Positions 6,812-12,721 of a stretch of 28,715 bases of DNA are shown here, piece by piece. This DNA comes from a virus, in IMG/VR virus record IMGVR_UViG_3300037502_001357, positions 1 to 28,715 of that record; one strand, written 5' to 3'. Under the pieces are notes generated by a model. The model was not told the DNA's origin, did no database searches, and saw nothing but the letters and a program-made list of their open reading frames with translations. The position numbers were made by a program, and so were the translations under genes. The stretch's first letter is position 1; every line of letters starts with the position of its first letter.

Positions 6812-7465
6812 TTATTCCATCTTAACGCCCATCGAGGCGCGTGTCTTTGTTGGTGGTGGTTGTTTAGTGTTGTTGCGTTTAATTTCAAATAAACCGCTCC
6901 ATCCGTTGGCGATTGCTTCCTCGAGCCCTTCAATTACTTCCTCTTTGGTTTTATAAATTTTACGCATTTTTTTAATTAGCAATTCAATCGAGTTATCAGT
7001 TGGGTATTTCTTACGTGCGATACGTTCGGATAAAAATTGGATAAATAAGCTGTTTATTTTTTCATCAGCAAAATGCTCCTTTTTTATTTCATCAATATTC
7101 TTATAAATTTTATTTGCATTTATACTATCACTATCACTTACACTATCACTATCAGGTTTTTTGGGTTTTGAAATAACCTGCTGGGTTTTTTGGGTTTCTT
7201 TTTTACCTACTTGGTTTTTAGTTGGCCTTCCACCTTTAGCACCATTTTCTCGCGACCTTTCAGCTCGTTGCTCATACTTTACCCCATCCCTATCCAAGCT
7301 CGATTTAATGAAGCCAAATGCAATAAATAAAGGGTTGTTTATTTCGGGTGTTTTTCCGCTGGTTTGATATTCAAATATCATTCGCATTAATTTACCGAGC
7401 TGTTCATCGCTTAGGTGCTGAAGAGTGTCGTAGGTGTCGCTGTATAGTATAAATGATTTTCTCAT
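6812..7465 (-). CDS. DUF6291-like replication initiator candidate
   Basis: Protein of 217 residues. The N-terminus (MRKSFILYSDTYDTLQHLSD, then GKLMRMIFEYQTSG) matches the DUF6291 pattern found in phage replication-initiator or primosome-type proteins; a KGGRPTKNQ segment near residue 78 is typical too. The middle is a low-complexity linker (DSDSVSDSDSI) encoded by short direct repeats, and the C-terminal helical region (about 120-200) resembles the domain that recruits helicase or binds DNA. Position just upstream of DnaB fits. The gene is AT-rich. Its ATG directly follows an 8-U tract and a long hairpin, so its expression is probably controlled by attenuation. Confidence 0.75.
   Translation of the reverse strand: MRKSFILYSDTYDTLQHLSDEQLGKLMRMIFEYQTSGKTPEINNPLFIAFGFIKSSLDRDGVKYEQRAERSRENGAKGGRPTKNQVGKKETQKTQQVISKPKKPDSDSVSDSDSINANKIYKNIDEIKKEHFADEKINSLFIQFLSERIARKKYPTDNSIELLIKKMRKIYKTKEEVIEGLEEAIANGWSGLFEIKRNNTKQPPPTKTRASMGVKME
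7124..7154. repeat. Iteron-like direct repeats inside the initiator gene
   Basis: ACTATCACTATCA occurs at 7124-7136 and again at 7142-7154, with starts 18 bp apart, beside an AT-rich stretch (about 7098-7123). It encodes the DSDS-type linker of the initiator-like protein. The arrangement recalls lambda O, where origin iterons lie inside the initiator gene. Confidence 0.5.
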
Positions 7466-7537
7466 AAAAAAAACGCCCTTTGATGGCTGCGGTCGAACCG
7501 GCTCGGTTTTACCCTTGCCTCGCAGCCCCCAAAGGGC
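7466..7537 (-). terminator. Long hairpin with U8 tract abutting a start codon (attenuator candidate)
   Basis: On the coding strand GCCCTTTG (7537-7530) pairs with CAAAGGGC (7482-7475), and GGCTGCG (7527-7521) pairs with CGCAGCC (7491-7485), separated by a 2x2 internal loop. An inner hairpin of 5 bp (7496-7508) caps it. After one G comes a run of eight T, then immediately the ATG of the initiator gene at 7465. The form is that of an intrinsic terminator placed as a transcription attenuator or translation gate. Confidence 0.75.
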
Positions 7538-7580
7538 TTCAAATGTTTTACATTCGTTCGGGGTTCGACTTCCAAACGCT

Positions 7581-7613
7581 CAAATATACAAATTTTATCT
7601 GACTTCCTTACAA
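7581..7613 (-). promoter_or_regulatory. Bacteroidetes-type promoter upstream of the attenuator hairpin
   Basis: -7 box TATATTTG (7588-7581) with TTG (7613-7611) 22 bp upstream, within the 17-23 bp spacing reported for Bacteroidetes promoters. It lies at the 3' end of the lipoprotein gene and would drive the initiator gene through a roughly 110-nt leader containing the long hairpin. Confidence 0.55.
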
Positions 7614-7858
7614 GATACCCGCGTATCAGTAGTGTATTTTTTATTGTTAATGATTACCGTTGTGCTGGTTGTCATTTGCTCAACGTACTGCTTATTCTCG
7701 CGCCGAGTCATGCCGCACTGCTCAATGATTATGGGCGGCTGCGATTGCATCTGTCCGTATTGATTGGTGCTGCTCTGTATGATTCGACATTCAAAGCATC
7801 GCTCGCAGCTGGTAAATGTTAGCGCGGCTGCGGCGCATAGGATGTAAATTGTTTTCAT
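7595..7858 (-). CDS. Small lipoprotein
   Basis: Protein of 87 residues with a short signal peptide MKTIYILCAAAALTFTSC ending in a lipobox-like TSC, so Cys18 would be lipidated. The mature part has several Cys (CERCFEC, and later single Cys) and Gln/Thr-rich strands. In Bacteroidetes such lipoproteins reach the periplasm or the outer membrane. Phage lipoproteins act either in superinfection exclusion or as outer-membrane spanins; its distance from the endolysin cluster and its place among early genes favour exclusion or host interaction, but this is inference. Confidence 0.8.
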   Translation of the reverse strand: MKTIYILCAAAALTFTSCERCFECRIIQSSTNQYGQMQSQPPIIIEQCGMTRRENKQYVEQMTTSTTVIINNKKYTTDTRVSCKEVR

Positions 7859-7869
7859 GGTGTTTTAGT

Positions 7870-8265
7870 TCATCGTAAGTATTCATCAATTATGTCAATG
7901 CACTCGTTAAAGCCTATGCCGAACACAGCAAGATAGCCAACGGCATTGAGTCGATTCAGCATTGCGTGTTGCTCTTCGAGATGCTGATCGGCGTACAGCG
8001 TTCCATCGAGCCGTTGGATGCGTTCGCCGTCTTTCTTAATCTCGATGTATAGCCCGGCATAACCGTTCGATGGTTGGCAGATGAACAGGTCAGGGTAGCC
8101 TCGATGTGGGTTGAGCCCCTTGTGCGATTTTGCTTGCCCGATGCTCATCTTAACCCCTGCGCTGAAGTCAAACCGCCATATTACATTCGGGTATTTGAGC
8201 TTCATAAACTTTGATATGGCAAAGTAGATGTCGGTTTCTTTATGGGCGTTGCGTTTGGCTTTCAT
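7870..8265 (-). CDS. VRR-NUC family PD-(D/E)XK nuclease
   Basis: Protein of 131 residues, the usual size for stand-alone phage VRR-NUC proteins. The nuclease core is visible: an N-terminal helix with E11 (HKETDIYFAI), GYPDLFI with D59, and GLYIEIKKDG with E75 and K77. A further helix (DQHLEEQHAMLNRLNAVGY) follows as in the family. VRR-NUC enzymes cut branched or structured DNA and can act as Holliday-junction resolvase substitutes. It overlaps the C5-methyltransferase gene by 26 nt, so the two are co-expressed; a restriction partnership is possible but a recombination or packaging role is the simpler reading. Confidence 0.9.
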   Translation of the reverse strand: MKAKRNAHKETDIYFAISKFMKLKYPNVIWRFDFSAGVKMSIGQAKSHKGLNPHRGYPDLFICQPSNGYAGLYIEIKKDGERIQRLDGTLYADQHLEEQHAMLNRLNAVGYLAVFGIGFNECIDIIDEYLR

Positions 8266-9433
8266 ATTGCTCTATTGCTTTTAAAATTTGGTAAACCACT
8301 TGAGGCACTATTGCATTGCCTCCGGCTTTGATTGACTCGTTTCGCCATTTAGAAAAGGTAATAGAGTCCAATCGGGCGGAAAGCCCATCATTTCGAGTAC
8401 GAACTGTGGGTTCAGTTGTTGGGAAGTCTCCCCAGTCTGTTGCGTGTGTTTTCCAAGCATCACCGGCAGATTGTTCAATTGGTCTGCCCTGCTTTTGCCG
8501 TCCTTTCTTGTCATTCCATTTGGTGATTGACCGCTTTTGCAATCCCTTGTTGTTGGTGTCGGCAGCATTTGATTCTTTACCAATTGTGGCAGGCTCAATT
8601 GTAGATTGATTCCCTTTTCTGCCCATTTTTCTTTTCGCGCTTGATATTTCTCCGGAGTTTGGGCATCCTTGAAATCCCTGCTGTTCGGTGTCGGCAACAT
8701 CCCCATCGCCATTGCCCGGCAAAGGGTCACGCTGTGCATCGAGCCATCCTTGACTTGGCTGCTCTTCATCGTTGCCGTTGCATTGGTTGAGTCCATTGCC
8801 GTTGGGGTCGGGAGCATGCCGTGAAATTGCAGATGGTCTAATATTGAGTTTGGTCTGGCTTCCCCATTCGCTCGGCTGAACATTGATGTTGCTCCAGTTT
8901 CTTTCAATGCTTCTACTCTCTCCGGATGTTCCCTTTGAATTGCTGTTGGTGTAGGCAACAAACCAAACTCGGTCTCTTCGGTGCGGTGCGTTGACGGCAC
9001 AAGCTGGAAGTACATACGGTTGTACTTCGTACCCTTCAGCTTCCAGGTCAGCCTGCACCTCGTGGAAGACCAACCCTCCTGACCAATTAACAAGCCCGAG
9101 AACGTTTTCGCCCACAACCCAACGCGGCTGAATTTCTCGAATCGCTCTAAGCATTTCCGGCCAGAGGTGTCGCTCATCGTCTTTTCCAAGTCGCTTGCCT
9201 GCCATTGAATAGGGCTGGCATGGGAATCCCCCAGTGAGGATGTCAATTCGTCCTCGATGAATAGTGAAATCTGTCTTTGTGATGTCTTCATAAGATATTG
9301 CATTTGGCCAATAATGTTTTAATACTCTTTGCGCGAAGGCGTTCCACTCGCAGTGAAATATGTTTTCCCATCCCATCCACTCTGCGGCTAAATCGAAGCC
9401 ACCGATGCCGCTGAATAAGCTTCCGTGTGTCAT
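8240..9433 (-). CDS. dcm: DNA (cytosine-5) methyltransferase
   Basis: Protein of 397 residues. Motif I LFSGIGGFD (6-14), catalytic motif IV GGFPCQPYS with C72, motif VI GENVLG (108-113), motif VIII APHRRDRVWFVA (149-160) and motif X GNAIVPQV (372-379) are all present and in order. It transfers methyl groups to C5 of cytosine in phage DNA, most likely to evade host restriction. The region between motifs VIII and X (about 160-350) is low-complexity and holds repeated TN/DTN/DPNG elements where a target-recognition domain is expected. The same DNA is open for 331 codons in another frame (see 8308-9303). The start at 9433 makes an ATGA overlap with the upstream gene. Confidence 0.95.
   Translation of the reverse strand: MTHGSLFSGIGGFDLAAEWMGWENIFHCEWNAFAQRVLKHYWPNAISYEDITKTDFTIHRGRIDILTGGFPCQPYSMAGKRLGKDDERHLWPEMLRAIREIQPRWVVGENVLGLVNWSGGLVFHEVQADLEAEGYEVQPYVLPACAVNAPHRRDRVWFVAYTNSNSKGTSGESRSIERNWSNINVQPSEWGSQTKLNIRPSAISRHAPDPNGNGLNQCNGNDEEQPSQGWLDAQRDPLPGNGDGDVADTEQQGFQGCPNSGEISSAKRKMGRKGNQSTIEPATIGKESNAADTNNKGLQKRSITKWNDKKGRQKQGRPIEQSAGDAWKTHATDWGDFPTTEPTVRTRNDGLSARLDSITFSKWRNESIKAGGNAIVPQVVYQILKAIEQYESQTQRP
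8308..9303 (-). CDS. Nested alternative-frame ORF inside the cytosine methyltransferase gene
   Basis: A 331-codon ORF lies wholly inside the methyltransferase gene, in a different frame of the same strand. It begins MQYLMKTSQRQISLFIEDEL, contains four LPTPT/LPTPN elements (LLPTPTAI, MLPTPTAMD, MLPTPNSRD, MLPTPTTRD) and ends LNPQFVLEMMGFPPDWT then LLPFLNGETSQSKPEAMQ. From memory, near-identical sequences (LPTPTAxD repeats; LNPQF...MMGFPxxWT) are annotated as proteins in other Bacteroidetes genomes, and their DNA is the alternate frame of similar methyltransferases: ADTN-type codons read one base off give LPTPT. Either it is a conserved dual-coding gene or a shadow kept open by the constraint on the methyltransferase. 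It has an ATG but no separate promoter that I can see. Confidence 0.4.
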   Translation of the reverse strand: MQYLMKTSQRQISLFIEDELTSSLGDSHASPIQWQASDLEKTMSDTSGRKCLERFEKFSRVGLWAKTFSGLLIGQEGWSSTRCRLTWKLKGTKYNRMYFQLVPSTHRTEETEFGLLPTPTAIQREHPERVEALKETGATSMFSRANGEARPNSILDHLQFHGMLPTPTAMDSTNATATMKSSQVKDGSMHSVTLCRAMAMGMLPTPNSRDFKDAQTPEKYQARKEKWAEKGINLQLSLPQLVKNQMLPTPTTRDCKSGQSPNGMTRKDGKSRADQLNNLPVMLGKHTQQTGETSQQLNPQFVLEMMGFPPDWTLLPFLNGETSQSKPEAMQ

Positions 9434-9666
9434 CGCTTATACACCTTTGGCAATAGTGTAACAATCTCAACCTTTCCAGCGCGTTCGATGTCATCGTATA
9501 GGTCAATCACTATGCAGCGGTTATGCTCGTAATCGTTGTAGAATTTACGATACTTATAATTGCCCTCGTAGTAATCGAATCCACACGCCATGAGGTATGA
9601 TGCCACGTTCTTATAATTGTGGCCTGTAAACTCGCTTAAATTGCCTAAATCAATTGCTGTGCTCAT
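9430..9666 (-). CDS. Small hypothetical protein, 78 residues
   Basis: Starts at the ATG at 9666 (MSTAIDLGNLSEFTGHNYKN); a slightly longer frame would need a TTG at 9672. The N-terminal half looks helical and the second half is rich in Tyr and Asp (CGFDYYEGNYKYRKFYNDYE), then ends with strands. No family recognised. It overlaps the exonuclease gene by 17 nt and is coupled by ATGA to the cytosine methyltransferase, so it is made with the recombination genes. Confidence 0.75.
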   Translation of the reverse strand: MSTAIDLGNLSEFTGHNYKNVASYLMACGFDYYEGNYKYRKFYNDYEHNRCIVIDLYDDIERAGKVEIVTLLPKVYKR

Positions 9667-10231
9667 GCTCAAAGTATTTAGAGATTAACTGCTTCGCGTT
9701 GTCAATTTCGAGCGCATTATGCCGATAAAGATACAAGTCGCTAAACCTACCCGACTGCTTCACCTTTGGCGGTATGCCGATGTAGTAAAAATTCGCAGGG
9801 TCGAAGCCCATAAGCATCGAATACCATACCGCCTGAACGTGGTTAAGGTGCCGTATCATGTCCTCGGCAAACGCCTGAATCGTTGGCGCACTGGTGGTTT
9901 TAATATCGGCAATGATGCCCTCGTTTATCCAGCATAAGTCCATCATGCCCTTGGCCTCGCGTTGGGTGCCATCGACCTCAACGCTTCCGAGCTTTATGTA
10001 TTCGTGTTCTGATTCGTTGAACAACCGTGCAAGCATCGGTAATTGATTAATGGCCGTGTAAACATTGCGCACAGGTTCGGGCATCTGTATGAACGGTTGC
10101 TCGAGAAGCTCAAAGTGGAACGATGCACCGGCATCGAGCGCGGCTTGTGCGTAGCTTATATCGCCCGTGTAGAAGCGTTTGATACGGCTTGCGCTCGTTG
10201 CTGGGTGCTTAATGTATTGCTCGCGTGTCAT
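9650..10231 (-). CDS. RecE-like PD-(D/E)XK exonuclease (DUF3799-like)
   Basis: Protein of 193 residues with the phage RecE/exonuclease VIII-type core: a helix with GASFHFELLE (35-44), KGMMDLCW with D98, IIADIKTT (106-113) with D109 and K111, and HVQAVWYSML (131-140), matching the QxxxY element of RecB-family nucleases. Such enzymes resect double-stranded ends in a two-component recombination system. A clear RecT-like annealase is not visible; the coiled-coil protein at 10665 or the SSB-like protein at 11399 may act with it. It is shorter than full RecE but typical for phage single-domain versions. The start is an ATGA overlap at 10231. Confidence 0.85.
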   Translation of the reverse strand: MTREQYIKHPATSASRIKRFYTGDISYAQAALDAGASFHFELLEQPFIQMPEPVRNVYTAINQLPMLARLFNESEHEYIKLGSVEVDGTQREAKGMMDLCWINEGIIADIKTTSAPTIQAFAEDMIRHLNHVQAVWYSMLMGFDPANFYYIGIPPKVKQSGRFSDLYLYRHNALEIDNAKQLISKYFEHEHSN

Positions 10232-10668
10232 TGCTTTACTTCCTTTACTTCTTTATGTTCTTTGAGTTCCTTGAATTGCTCAATCTGATCGAGCGTTATG
10301 AATATCTGAAGCTCATGGCAGTACTTGGTAAAAAGCAACGGCTGCCCGTGCTCAACGATGTATTCGCGTGGTATATTCCACGTTGCAAATTCATCAATGA
10401 TGCGCACCGTATCGAATCGCGTTGCCTCAGTGATTAACTTATGATTGAGGCCATAGGCGTTTCGGTTAATGAGTATGTGATTTATGCGGCTGCGCTTAAC
10501 GATTAACGTGCGGCTGGTCATGTCGATGTCTCCGATGTATTTCGGCTTCGGGTTTAATGCGTTGTTCGCTAATTGAATCGATACGGTTAGCCTCTGATTG
10601 TTGCGGTTCACGATTATGCGGTTGCCGAACTTGTCTTCAATGTAGGATGAATTGTCGTTAATTCTCAT
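10228..10668 (-). CDS. Conserved-looking hypothetical protein, 146 residues
   Basis: Begins MRINDNSSYIEDKFGNRIIV. Basic, with a beta-rich N-terminus and a distinctive segment GQPLLFTKYCHELQIFITLD before a charged C-terminal helix (KELKEHKEVKEVKQ). I recall similar GK-x-FKxQGxExQIF segments in unnamed Bacteroidetes phage proteins next to recombination genes, but know no function. Coupled by ATGA at both ends to the coiled-coil protein and the nuclease. Confidence 0.8.
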   Translation of the reverse strand: MRINDNSSYIEDKFGNRIIVNRNNQRLTVSIQLANNALNPKPKYIGDIDMTSRTLIVKRSRINHILINRNAYGLNHKLITEATRFDTVRIIDEFATWNIPREYIVEHGQPLLFTKYCHELQIFITLDQIEQFKELKEHKEVKEVKQ

Positions 10669-11324
10669 CGGATTACCTGTGTTTTAGATTCATAAAGTTC
10701 AATCCCTTCGATGCTATCCACGCCCATCTCCTTCATTGCTTTTGGAAGCCCGGTCAATAGGTCTTCAGCGGTTAGATTGCCGAATGCGAATTGAACAGAT
10801 AGCACCTTCAGCCAGTCCACCTCTCCTTTGGTACGCGCCTTAATCGTGGTGCGCACGTTCTTTGTATGATTCGTCTCAACGCTTGCAGTGTATAGGTTAT
10901 CAGTGAAGTTAGCCATAATATCGTTAATCGATTGCGCTTGTCGCATTGCTGCCTCTGCTTCCTCTCTCAACCGCGCTTCAGCCGCAGCGCGTTCAACTGC
11001 GAGCTTCTCATGGTAATCGACCATGCGCTGCTTCGCCGATTCGATAAACTCATTGAGAGGTGCGATGGTATCTTTCTCGAGCTTCATCAATTCCTTTTTG
11101 AAAGCATCGAGCGGCGTTGTTACTTCCTTACGCGCTGCTTCGATTGCCTTAACTGCTTCGCTTACTTCCTTAACGCAGGCCGTCATTGCGTTGTATTCGC
11201 TCACGTTGTTAATGAGTATGCCTTTATTCGCTGCGATTAACGATTGAGCGTTTAATGTTTTAGGCGAATTAATCGCCAAGTAGATTTTTTCGATTGGTAT
11301 TTGTACCTTTGCCAGTGTGTTCAT
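10665..11324 (-). CDS. Coiled-coil phage protein, possible recombination accessory
   Basis: Protein of 219 residues. A long helical region (about 50-130) rich in Lys, Glu and Ala (AVKAIEAARKEVTTPLDAFK, later AVERAAAEARLREEAEAAM) predicts a coiled coil; the C-terminal third is globular and ends YESKTQVIR. It resembles the DUF1351-type helical proteins found next to phage exonuclease/SSB genes, though I am not certain of the family. Position between the SSB-like protein and the nuclease supports a DNA recombination or replication accessory role. Its ATG follows an AT-rich leader downstream of a GC-rich hairpin. Confidence 0.75.
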   Translation of the reverse strand: MNTLAKVQIPIEKIYLAINSPKTLNAQSLIAANKGILINNVSEYNAMTACVKEVSEAVKAIEAARKEVTTPLDAFKKELMKLEKDTIAPLNEFIESAKQRMVDYHEKLAVERAAAEARLREEAEAAMRQAQSINDIMANFTDNLYTASVETNHTKNVRTTIKARTKGEVDWLKVLSVQFAFGNLTAEDLLTGLPKAMKEMGVDSIEGIELYESKTQVIR

Positions 11325-11360
11325 GTTTGTTTATTTTTAGGCACGTAGTGCTTAGTGATA

Positions 11361-11381
11361 GGGGCGGCACTTTACCGCCCC
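11361..11381 (-). repeat. GC-rich intergenic hairpin, copy 2
   Basis: GGGGCGG (11361-11367) pairs with CCGCCCC (11375-11381), 7-nt loop. Same stem as copies 1 and 3, different loop. No U-tract follows. It separates the SSB-like gene from the coiled-coil gene. Confidence 0.7.
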
Positions 11382-11398
11382 TTAATTGTTTAACAGCG

Positions 11399-12064
11399 TT
11401 AATCCCAAGGTAGGTCATTTGCTGCTTTTTGCCCGAATATATCATCAATGTCGGGCAGCTCTTCAAAGTTCTGCGGCGGTTTATTGAACGCTGACTTCTG
11501 CTCATTGCGGCTCATTGCGATGTATTCATCCGATTCTTTAATTTTATTTTGAATGAACTCGGGCAGCTTGGCGAAGGTAGCTTGATCGTGCGCGGTTGGC
11601 GTGTAGGTGAATGCCTCGTTAATTGGTGCCGGGCATTCGTAGCCCTTCATCAGTGGCGCGAAGCTTATAATATTTGCGTAGGTGTTCTCGCCTTTGGTAA
11701 CGTGCGCAATGTTCACCATGCAGGTCTTGCCGAGCAGCGTAAAGATATCGAGCTTCTTTGCTTGGTCATCGGTTATCTTTTTACCCATCCACGCTGAAAG
11801 GTCGCGGCGTAGCAATGCCTTCTCATTCATCGAAAGCGTGTAGATGCTGCGCACGTAGTACGGCTGCTTCCCTTTGTCTTCATCGAATACCGCCAGCTCG
11901 GTAGGTAGTTCAAACAGGAATTGTACTTTGCGCTTTTTGCCGGGATAGTTACCGCCCTGCTCGGTGGTTCCAAGGTCAATGATTTGATAGCAGCGTGCAG
12001 GGTAGCTGCCTTCGGGTGCGATTTGACGGTTCGATTGTCCGCCGATTGGTGCTGTTAAAGCCAT
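11399..12064 (-). CDS. Single-stranded-DNA-binding-like phage protein
   Basis: Protein of 221 residues. The N-terminal part (EGSYPARCYQIIDLGTTEQG, then KKRKVQFLFELP) matches the pattern of a phage family with an OB-like fold found beside recombination nucleases. It ends in a disordered acidic tail DIDDIFGQKAANDLPWD, which resembles the acidic tip (DDLPF/DIPF) by which bacterial SSB proteins recruit partners. It probably coats ssDNA during replication or recombination; SSB activity is inferred, not proven by sequence. The ATG at 12064 follows the recurrent AACACTTA-type leader. Confidence 0.75.
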   Translation of the reverse strand: MALTAPIGGQSNRQIAPEGSYPARCYQIIDLGTTEQGGNYPGKKRKVQFLFELPTELAVFDEDKGKQPYYVRSIYTLSMNEKALLRRDLSAWMGKKITDDQAKKLDIFTLLGKTCMVNIAHVTKGENTYANIISFAPLMKGYECPAPINEAFTYTPTAHDQATFAKLPEFIQNKIKESDEYIAMSRNEQKSAFNKPPQNFEELPDIDDIFGQKAANDLPWD

Positions 12065-12068
12065 GTTA

Positions 12069-12078
12069 TAAGTGTTTA
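12069..12078 (-). promoter_or_regulatory. Recurrent 5' leader motif, copy at SSB-like gene
   Basis: Coding-strand TAAACACTTA followed by TAAC and the ATG at 12064. Related copies precede the genes starting at 6725, 12389, 12664 and 12934. Confidence 0.5.
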
Positions 12079-12089
12079 AGGGTTAAAGA

Positions 12090-12389
12090 TTAAAGATTGT
12101 CAGATTCAAGTGATTGGATAAGGTCGCGGTTAATGCCATCGATTACGCTGGTAAACCTGTCGACATAATCAGCGCGAGATAGTGGCTCGAATAATCGATG
12201 CTCGGCTGGTACACCCTCGACTTGCTCGCGGTGGAACTTACGCGCCATGTTTGCCGCGCCTGAATCGCAGCGTGTGTGAATGCCCTTTTGGCATCCGTGT
12301 GAAACGAGCAAGGTCATAACACCGCTGAGGTGATCGTAATGGTAGAACTCTGTGCGCTCGTAGTTTTGGAATGTGGTACTTGTGTCCAT
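12090..12389 (-). CDS. Small hypothetical protein, 99 residues
   Basis: Begins MDTSTTFQNYERTEFYHYDH. It has His/Cys residues (VSHGCQKGIHTRCDSG) that could bind metal, but no known arrangement, and a helical C-terminus. Unrecognised family. One of a run of small early genes, each with the same kind of AC-rich leader. Confidence 0.75.
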   Translation of the reverse strand: MDTSTTFQNYERTEFYHYDHLSGVMTLLVSHGCQKGIHTRCDSGAANMARKFHREQVEGVPAEHRLFEPLSRADYVDRFTSVIDGINRDLIQSLESDNL

Positions 12390-12400
12390 GTGTATAAAGG

Positions 12401-12412
12401 TTTAAGTGTTTA
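12401..12412 (-). promoter_or_regulatory. Recurrent 5' leader motif, copy at 99-residue gene
   Basis: Coding-strand TAAACACTTAAA, overlapping the stop codon of the 84-residue gene and lying 11 nt before the ATG at 12389. Confidence 0.45.
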
Positions 12413-12664
12413 AAGATTTGAAATTGCTGCGATGAGTTTAAGTTTTAAGGAGTCAAAAGTTGCATAAGTCTTATGAAAGTCATCGCTACCGATGTAGCTT
12501 GCATCCTCCTTAACTGCCTTGTTCAATTGTTCGCGAAAAAACAATACTGACTGGAATGCATCGAGCACCTTTGTATGCTCATTGTTGCGGTTGCAATTGT
12601 GCTTTACAAGCGATGTGAGCGTATCTATTCGCTGTTCGATTTCTGTTTGTGTGATTGTGTTCAT
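12410..12664 (-). CDS. Small helical hypothetical protein, 84 residues
   Basis: Begins MNTITQTEIEQRIDTLTSLV and is predicted nearly all helical, acidic and soluble. No motif recognised. It follows a hairpin-plus-T-tract terminator (12684-12713) and the best copy of the recurrent leader, so it either has its own start or depends on read-through. Confidence 0.7.
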   Translation of the reverse strand: MNTITQTEIEQRIDTLTSLVKHNCNRNNEHTKVLDAFQSVLFFREQLNKAVKEDASYIGSDDFHKTYATFDSLKLKLIAAISNL

Positions 12665-12678
12665 TGTGTAAGTGTTTA
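12665..12678 (-). promoter_or_regulatory. Recurrent 5' leader motif, copy at 84-residue gene
   Basis: Coding-strand TAAACACTTACACA directly followed by ATG. It shares 16 nt including the ATG with the leader at 6726-6738. Confidence 0.55.
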
Positions 12679-12683
12679 AAAGT

Positions 12684-12713
12684 TTAAAAAGAAAGGGCGG
12701 TTATTAGCCGCCC
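12684..12713 (-). terminator. GC-rich hairpin, copy 3, with T-rich tail
   Basis: GGGCGG (12695-12700) pairs with CCGCCC (12708-12713) around a 7-nt loop. On the coding strand TTTCTTTTT follows, giving an intrinsic terminator form downstream of the 70-residue gene. It is nearly identical to copy 1 (6504-6522). Confidence 0.7.
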
Positions 12714-12721
12714 GTGATGGG

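Noticed and set aside
7122-7156. CRISPR-like or microsatellite array
   Set aside because: Only two short units, in frame within a coding gene; better seen as linker repeats or iterons.
7475-7590. tRNA or tmRNA-like element (7-bp closing stem GCCCTTT/AAAGGGC and GGTTCGA T-loop-like strings)
   Set aside because: The enclosed length is only about 63 nt, no D or anticodon arm can be drawn, and the GTTCGA strings do not sit in 5-bp stems. Hairpin plus U-tract fits an attenuator better.
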